DNA from: SCTD01 sp038256525
Lineage (GTDB): Bacteria > Actinomycetota > Actinomycetes > Mycobacteriales > SCTD01
Direction of reading: 5' to 3'
Length of the DNA: 16,899 nucleotides
NCBI GenBank assembly: GCA_038256525.1
Contig: JBBSKF010000076.1
Coordinates: 1 to 16,899 of the forward strand
Below are positions 13,379-16,899 of the stretch, one piece after another. A program made the translations under genes and the position numbers. The first letter of the stretch is position 1. Each line of letters opens with the position of its first letter. The notes beneath the pieces were generated by a model. That model was not told the origin of the DNA and did not search any database. It worked only from the letters and a program-made list of their open reading frames with translations.

Positions 13379-14362
13379 ATGGCGCCTGCTCGCTTCGGCC
13401 CCGGGGTGGCCCTGGTCTTGTCCCTTGCGCTGGTCACCGGCTGCACCGGTGGGCAGTCACCAGACGCCGCCCCCGCGACCGTCGCCGGATCCGCCGCCAG
13501 CCCACCCGTCAATCCAGCGGACACCGCACCAGCGGTGCCACCCACCCAGAGCCCGTCGTCGCCCGCGAGCAGCCCACCCCCGGCCTCGGTCCCGCCCACG
13601 GCGCCGCCGGCGCCCGCGTCGACCGCCGCGCAGGAGCCGCCGGCACCGGCAGGCAGTCCGGCCGCCCTGGCCGCACGCGTCGTACAGGCCGAGCGTGCGA
13701 TCCGCAGCGACGACACGGACGACGCGACGTTGGCGAATGCCGGACGGCTGCAGCAGGCCGCATACCGCGAGCTCGCCGCCCGGCCGCAGTGGAGTCAGGC
13801 GGTGCTCGACGCCGTTCCCGCCGACCTTCGCGGTGCTGTCGTCGCGCACACCGACGCGATCCGCGACCTGCTGAAGCTGACACGACCACAGGCCAAGCTG
13901 CCGGCCTGGCGGATCGTCGCGCCGCCGCCCCTGGCGGAGCTGCTGGGCTACTACCGCGAGGCGGAGCGGGAGTTCGGCGTCGAGTGGGAGTACCTCGCGG
14001 CCATTCATCTGTCCGAGACGCGGATGGGCCGGATCCGAGGCACCAGTCCGGCCGGTGCCCGGGGTCCGATGCAGTTCCTGCCGGGCACGTGGGACATCTA
14101 CGGTCGCGGTGACATCGACGATCCGCGCGATGCCGTGATGGCGGCGGGTCGATATCTTCGGGCCAGTGGCGCCCCCAGCAACATGCCCAAGGCGCTGTTC
14201 GCCTACAACCGCAGTGAGGCGTACGTGCGCGCGATCACCGTGCACGCCGAGCAGATGCGCGCCGACCCCCGTACCTACCGGGGATATTGGCACTGGCAGG
14301 TCTACTACCGGACGGTGGACGGCGACCGGTTGCTGCCGGTCGGCTACGACGGGACGGCGTGA
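13379..14362 (+). CDS. Lipoprotein lytic transglycosylase (SLT-type)
   Basis: A 327-residue exported cell-wall enzyme. A signal peptide with hydrophobic core VALVLSLALV ends in the lipobox VTGC, so Cys22 should be lipidated and anchor the protein to the membrane. Residues 30-95 are an Ala/Pro/Ser-rich linker that could cross the wall. The catalytic domain (about 180-300) has YLAAIHLSETRMG with the likely catalytic Glu213, then GPMQFLPGTWDIYG (229-242), DPRDAVMAAGRYLRASG and ALFAYNRSEAYV, which are typical of lytic transglycosylases that cleave peptidoglycan glycan strands. The ATG at 13379 has GGAG 7 nt upstream; a GTG at 13355 is possible but gives a worse signal peptide. Its stop overlaps the methyltransferase start (GTGA). 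The exact transglycosylase subfamily is not certain. Confidence 0.88.
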   Translation: MAPARFGPGVALVLSLALVTGCTGGQSPDAAPATVAGSAASPPVNPADTAPAVPPTQSPSSPASSPPPASVPPTAPPAPASTAAQEPPAPAGSPAALAARVVQAERAIRSDDTDDATLANAGRLQQAAYRELAARPQWSQAVLDAVPADLRGAVVAHTDAIRDLLKLTRPQAKLPAWRIVAPPPLAELLGYYREAEREFGVEWEYLAAIHLSETRMGRIRGTSPAGARGPMQFLPGTWDIYGRGDIDDPRDAVMAAGRYLRASGAPSNMPKALFAYNRSEAYVRAITVHAEQMRADPRTYRGYWHWQVYYRTVDGDRLLPVGYDGTA

Positions 14363-15231
14363 GCGTGGCGGCGTCATCGGCCTCGCGACGGTGGCAGCGC
14401 CTGGTGCGCACGCGGCTGGCCACCGTCGCCCTGCTGGATCCCGACCGTGACGGGATCCCACCGGCGTTCTGGGACGACCGGGCCGAGCGTTACGCCCGGA
14501 GGGTCGCCGACACGGTGGCGCACGATCCGCTGCTGCCACGGATCCGGCCACACGTCGATGCGGACACGGTGGTGCTCGACGTGGGGGCGGGCACCGGACG
14601 CTTCTCGCTGGCCCTTGCGGGTGACGCCCGGGAGGTCGTCGCCCTCGACCCGAGCGCGGGAATGCTGCGCATCCTGACGGAGCAGGCCCGCGCGCAGGAG
14701 GTCTCCAACGTCCGTACCGTCCTCGGTCGGCTCGAGGACCTGGACGACGTGAGCGGCGACGTGCTCCTGTGCGCCCACGTCCTGCCGGTGCTGCCGGACG
14801 CCCGGTCGTTCCTGGCACGACTGGATCGGATCGCCCGCAGACGGGTCTTCGTCTACCTGGGCGCGGGCAACTCGGATCTGCGAACCGACCCGCTGTGGCG
14901 GCACTTCCACCGGCAGGCACGACCTCCGGCGCCGACCTACCTGGATGCGGTCGCCGTGTTGCGCGAGCTGGGCATCACCGCGCAGGTCGAGGTCGTCGAG
15001 GTGCCGACCAGCGATCGCTACGCCACGGTGGCCGAGGCCGTCGAGGACCACCTCGACCTGCTCCGGCTCGAAGACTCCGAGCAGGTACGCGGCGAGCTGA
15101 CCGAGCTGCTGGAGACCTGGCTGATACGACGTCCTGACGGGATGTTGCGTGCTCCGGTGCCGGCCCTGCCGGCCGCGATCCTGTCGTGGATACCGGCCTG
15201 GGCACGCGAGCCGGACAGCGCCCGTCCGTAG
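14359..15231 (+). CDS. Class I SAM-dependent methyltransferase, substrate unknown
   Basis: A 290-residue protein with a Rossmann-type methyltransferase fold. Motif I is VVLDVGAGTGRFSLALA (about 71-87), the acidic residue that binds the SAM ribose is in VVALDPSAGML (Asp98), and the motif before the substrate pocket is DVLLCAHVLPVLPD. The N-terminal segment FWDDRAERYARRV resembles small-molecule methyltransferases of the Methyltransf_11/25 type. The C-terminal part (about 190-290) has no feature I recognise. No membrane segment is seen. The GTG at 14359 overlaps the transglycosylase stop; a second GTG two codons later is also possible. Coupling suggests a shared transcript with the transglycosylase, not a shared reaction. 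The substrate cannot be told. Confidence 0.8.
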   Translation: MSVAASSASRRWQRLVRTRLATVALLDPDRDGIPPAFWDDRAERYARRVADTVAHDPLLPRIRPHVDADTVVLDVGAGTGRFSLALAGDAREVVALDPSAGMLRILTEQARAQEVSNVRTVLGRLEDLDDVSGDVLLCAHVLPVLPDARSFLARLDRIARRRVFVYLGAGNSDLRTDPLWRHFHRQARPPAPTYLDAVAVLRELGITAQVEVVEVPTSDRYATVAEAVEDHLDLLRLEDSEQVRGELTELLETWLIRRPDGMLRAPVPALPAAILSWIPAWAREPDSARP

Positions 15232-15238
15232 TTGTGTG

Positions 15239-15244
15239 TATTTT
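15239..15244 (+). promoter_or_regulatory. -10 element for a leaderless toxin-antitoxin transcript
   Basis: TATTTT, in the most AT-rich patch of the neighbourhood (TTGTGTGTATTTTGTG), is followed by 6 nt and the antitoxin ATG. No ribosome binding site is present, so the transcript is probably leaderless. No -35 hexamer and no clear palindromic operator were found. If real, this promoter would also drive ribD. Confidence 0.45.
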
Positions 15245-15250
15245 GTGCGC

Positions 15251-15520
15251 ATGGCCCGAGTCAACATCAGTCTTCCCGACGACCTGCTCGACAGGGCGCG
15301 GTCCGAAGGGTTGAACGTCTCGCGATTGTCGGCTGCGGCGCTGGCCGAGGAGTTGGATCGACGGGCCAGGATCGTTCTGCTGGACCGCTACCTGAGCGAG
15401 CTGGACGACGAGCTGGGTCCAGTGCCGGCGAACGAGCAGGCAGCCGCCGCCGCCTGGGCCGAGCGAGCGCTGGGCGAGGCTGCCAGTCAGATCTCGCCCA
15501 CGACGACCGCCGGCCCATGA
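15251..15520 (+). CDS. Antitoxin of a type II toxin-antitoxin pair, ribbon-helix-helix (CcdA/VapB-like)
   Basis: An 89-residue acidic protein. The start MARVNISLPDDLLDRARSEG is a ribbon-helix-helix pattern: a short beta strand (RVNISLP) and two helices (DLLDRARSEG and RLSAAALAEELDRRA), which would bind operator DNA as a dimer. Residues 45-80, with many Glu, Asp and Ala, are the likely toxin-binding tail. The first 40 residues are closer to antitoxins labelled CcdA-like in actinobacteria than to classical VapB, although the toxin next door is of VapC type. The ATG overlaps nothing upstream (19 bp after the methyltransferase) and lies 6 nt after TATTTT. Its stop overlaps the toxin ATG (ATGA), the usual tight coupling of such pairs. 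Autoregulation is expected from the family. Confidence 0.8.
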   Translation: MARVNISLPDDLLDRARSEGLNVSRLSAAALAEELDRRARIVLLDRYLSELDDELGPVPANEQAAAAAWAERALGEAASQISPTTTAGP

Positions 15521-15903
15521 GACTGGTGCTTGACGCGGGGGGCTTGAGCGCCCTGGTCGGTGATCGCGCTCGGCTCAGAGAGCTGCAACGACGCGGGCTG
15601 TGGCCCGCGCAGGTGCCCTCGGTCACCTTGACCGAAGCACTGACCGGTGACCATAAGCGCGACGTCGGCGCGAACCGTCTCCTGCGTACCTGCCAGGTGC
15701 GGGACGTCGACGAGAGGCAGGCCCGGGAAGCTGCCCGGCTCCGGACGGCGACCGGCCGAGCCGGAAGCATCTCCGCAGTCGATGCTGTCGTCGCCGCGAC
15801 CGCCGCTCAACTGCGGGACGCAGTCGTCCTGACCAGCGATCCGGACGATCTGCGCGCCCTCGCCGGGCAGGCGAGTTCGCCGTTCGTCGTGGTCGGTGTC
15901 TAG
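15517..15903 (+). CDS. vapC: PIN-domain toxin, VapC family
   Basis: A 128-residue PIN-domain protein, a Mg2+-dependent RNase in the VapC toxin family. The acidic catalytic set is present: Asp6 in MRLVLDAGG, Glu40 in SVTLTEAL, Asp89 in ISAVDAVVAATAA and Asp108 in VVLTSDPDDL, in the usual order and spacing for a protein of this size. It should therefore be active unless held by the antitoxin. The ATG overlaps the antitoxin stop by four bases, so toxin translation depends on antitoxin translation. Its last eight bases overlap the GTG start of ribD, an unusual link to a biosynthetic gene. The RNA target cannot be told. The actinobacterial PIN form VLDAGGLSAL (not VLDTS) is typical of this subgroup as I recall it. 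Confidence 0.85.
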   Translation: MRLVLDAGGLSALVGDRARLRELQRRGLWPAQVPSVTLTEALTGDHKRDVGANRLLRTCQVRDVDERQAREAARLRTATGRAGSISAVDAVVAATAAQLRDAVVLTSDPDDLRALAGQASSPFVVVGV

Positions 15904-16899
15904 CGCCGGGCAGGACCGCCCTGCCGACGCCGTCGCGATGCGCCGCGCGACCACGGTGTCCGTCCAGGCTCTCGGCCGGACCAGCCCGAACCCGCCCGTC
16001 GGTGCCGTGGTCCTCGACGCCGCCGGGCAGGTCGTCGGGGAGGGCTGGACCGCGCCGCCCGGCGGCCCGCACGCCGAGGTGGTCGCGCTGGCCGAAGCGG
16101 GGGAGCTGGCCGCCGGCGGGACGCTGGTCGTCACCCTCGAACCGTGCCGGCACATCGGCCGGACCGGTCCGTGCACGAGCGCCATCTCCCAGGCCGGTAT
16201 CGCCCGCGTGGTGGTGGCCTGCCTCGACCCGACCACTGGCGCCGGCGGGGGAGCGGCCGTGCTGCGCGACGCCGGCGTCGAGGTCGAGACCGGCTTCCTA
16301 GCAGACGAAGTCGCTCGCGGACCGCTGGAGGCCTGGCTGACCAGCTCCGCCCTCGGCCGACCGTTCGTCACCTGGAAGTACGCCGCGACGCTCGACGGGC
16401 GAAGCGCCGCCGCGGATGGCACCTCCCGCTGGATCACTGGTGAGGCAGCCCGCGCCGACGTGCACCGGCTGCGCGCGGAGGCCGACGCGGTAGTCGTCGG
16501 GATCGGCACCGTGCTGGCCGACGACCCCCTGCTCGACGTCCGACCGGCCATGGCATTGCCGGAAGGAGGCCGTCAGCCGCTCCGGGTGATCGTCGATTCC
16601 ACCGGACGTACACCGCTGAGCGCGCGCGCGCTCGCCGGTCCGGCGCCCGCGGTCGTCGCGATGCGCGAGCACGCCGACAACCCCGGCTTCCAACGCACCC
16701 TGCACCTGCCTGCTACCGCCGACGGTCGGGTGGACCTGCCATCTCTGCTGTCTCGGCTCGGCGGACGGCACGATGTCGTCAGCGTGCTGGTGGAGGGCGG
16801 GCCGACCCTGGCCGGCGCCTTCGTGGCCGCCGGCCTGGTCGACCGGGTCGTCGGCTACGTCGCGCCGGCCCTGCTGGGTGAGGGCTCGCCCGCCCTGGC
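15896..16899 (+). CDS. ribD: Bifunctional riboflavin biosynthesis deaminase/reductase (3' end outside window)
   Basis: The first 334 codons of RibD, which deaminates the pyrimidine product of GTP cyclohydrolase II and then reduces its ribose side chain. The deaminase domain (about 1-145) shows GRTSPNPPVGAVV, the zinc site His59-Ala-Glu61 in GGPHAEVVAL, and Cys84 and Cys93 in LEPCRHIGRTGPC. The reductase domain (from about 155) shows FVTWKYAATLDGRSA, SRWITGEAARADVH, AVVVGIGTVLADDP and VEGGPTLAGAFV. The GTG at 15896 overlaps the end of vapC and gives the DAVAMRRA segment expected before the active domain; the ATG at 15938 would remove part of the first helix. No ribosome site is clear, so coupling to vapC translation is likely. 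No FMN riboswitch is visible upstream. Confidence 0.94.
   Translation, partial: MSSAGQDRPADAVAMRRATTVSVQALGRTSPNPPVGAVVLDAAGQVVGEGWTAPPGGPHAEVVALAEAGELAAGGTLVVTLEPCRHIGRTGPCTSAISQAGIARVVVACLDPTTGAGGGAAVLRDAGVEVETGFLADEVARGPLEAWLTSSALGRPFVTWKYAATLDGRSAAADGTSRWITGEAARADVHRLRAEADAVVVGIGTVLADDPLLDVRPAMALPEGGRQPLRVIVDSTGRTPLSARALAGPAPAVVAMREHADNPGFQRTLHLPATADGRVDLPSLLSRLGGRHDVVSVLVEGGPTLAGAFVAAGLVDRVVGYVAPALLGEGSPAL

Noticed and set aside
13351..15250. Boundaries of a genomic island (attachment repeats, integrase, insertion sequence)
   Set aside because: I found no direct repeats, tRNA, transposase or integrase at either side of the transglycosylase to toxin-antitoxin block.
15904..15937. FMN riboswitch before ribD
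   Set aside because: The gene starts inside vapC, and no RFN-type conserved blocks are visible upstream.

Overview
The window is a stretch of high-GC actinobacterial chromosome. Every gene lies on the plus strand. GTG and TTG starts are frequent and stop/start overlaps (GTGA, ATGA, TTGA, TGATG) link many neighbours. The order carB - (pyrK pyrD) - pyrF - mihF - gmk - rpoZ - coaBC - metK - priA - def - fmt - rsmB - rpe - ribD is the housekeeping backbone known from Mycobacterium and Streptomyces. The actinobacterial IHF (mihF), an apparently helicase-dead PriA and the actinobacterial-type CoaBC support Actinomycetota. A class 1B dihydroorotate dehydrogenase with its PyrK subunit, and a short type-1 PyrF, argue against Mycobacterium. 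A Frankia/Geodermatophilus/Sporichthya-like lineage is my guess only.

Layout. Bases 1-3487 hold the end of a pyrimidine operon: carB (3' part), pyrK, pyrD and pyrF, each overlapping the next, converting carbamoyl phosphate and later dihydroorotate towards UMP. Bases 3592-4762 hold mihF, gmk and rpoZ: nucleoid protein, GMP kinase and RNA polymerase omega. Bases 4793-7239 hold coaBC (coenzyme A) and metK (S-adenosylmethionine). Bases 7390-9342 hold priA. Bases 9626-12496 hold def, fmt and rsmB, which act on initiator-tRNA formylation, N-terminal deformylation and methylation of 16S rRNA. Bases 12676-13350 hold rpe. Then comes a less conserved block (13379-15903): a lipoprotein lytic transglycosylase, a SAM-dependent methyltransferase, and a toxin-antitoxin pair with a ribbon-helix-helix antitoxin and a PIN-domain toxin. 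The toxin gene overlaps the start of ribD (15896 to the window end, incomplete), the first enzyme gene of riboflavin synthesis.

The most unusual structure is between genes. (1) After metK, a 38-nt pyrimidine tract with one G is followed by a 71-nt nested inverted repeat with three TGATCA sites. (2) After rsmB, six runs of C5-6 separated by single Gs are followed by a different 67-nt nested inverted repeat. (3) Between priA and def there are two degenerate, ungapped copies of a hairpin-forming element, 85 bp apart. No intergenic stretch exceeds 300 bases; the longest is priA-def at 283 bp. priA, def and the antitoxin gene each have a -10-like hexamer 6-7 nt before the start codon, which suggests leaderless transcripts.

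No tRNA, rRNA, CRISPR array, insertion sequence or recognisable riboswitch was found. I see no strong evidence for a wholly new system. The intergenic repeats and the toxin-antitoxin/ribD junction are the best leads.
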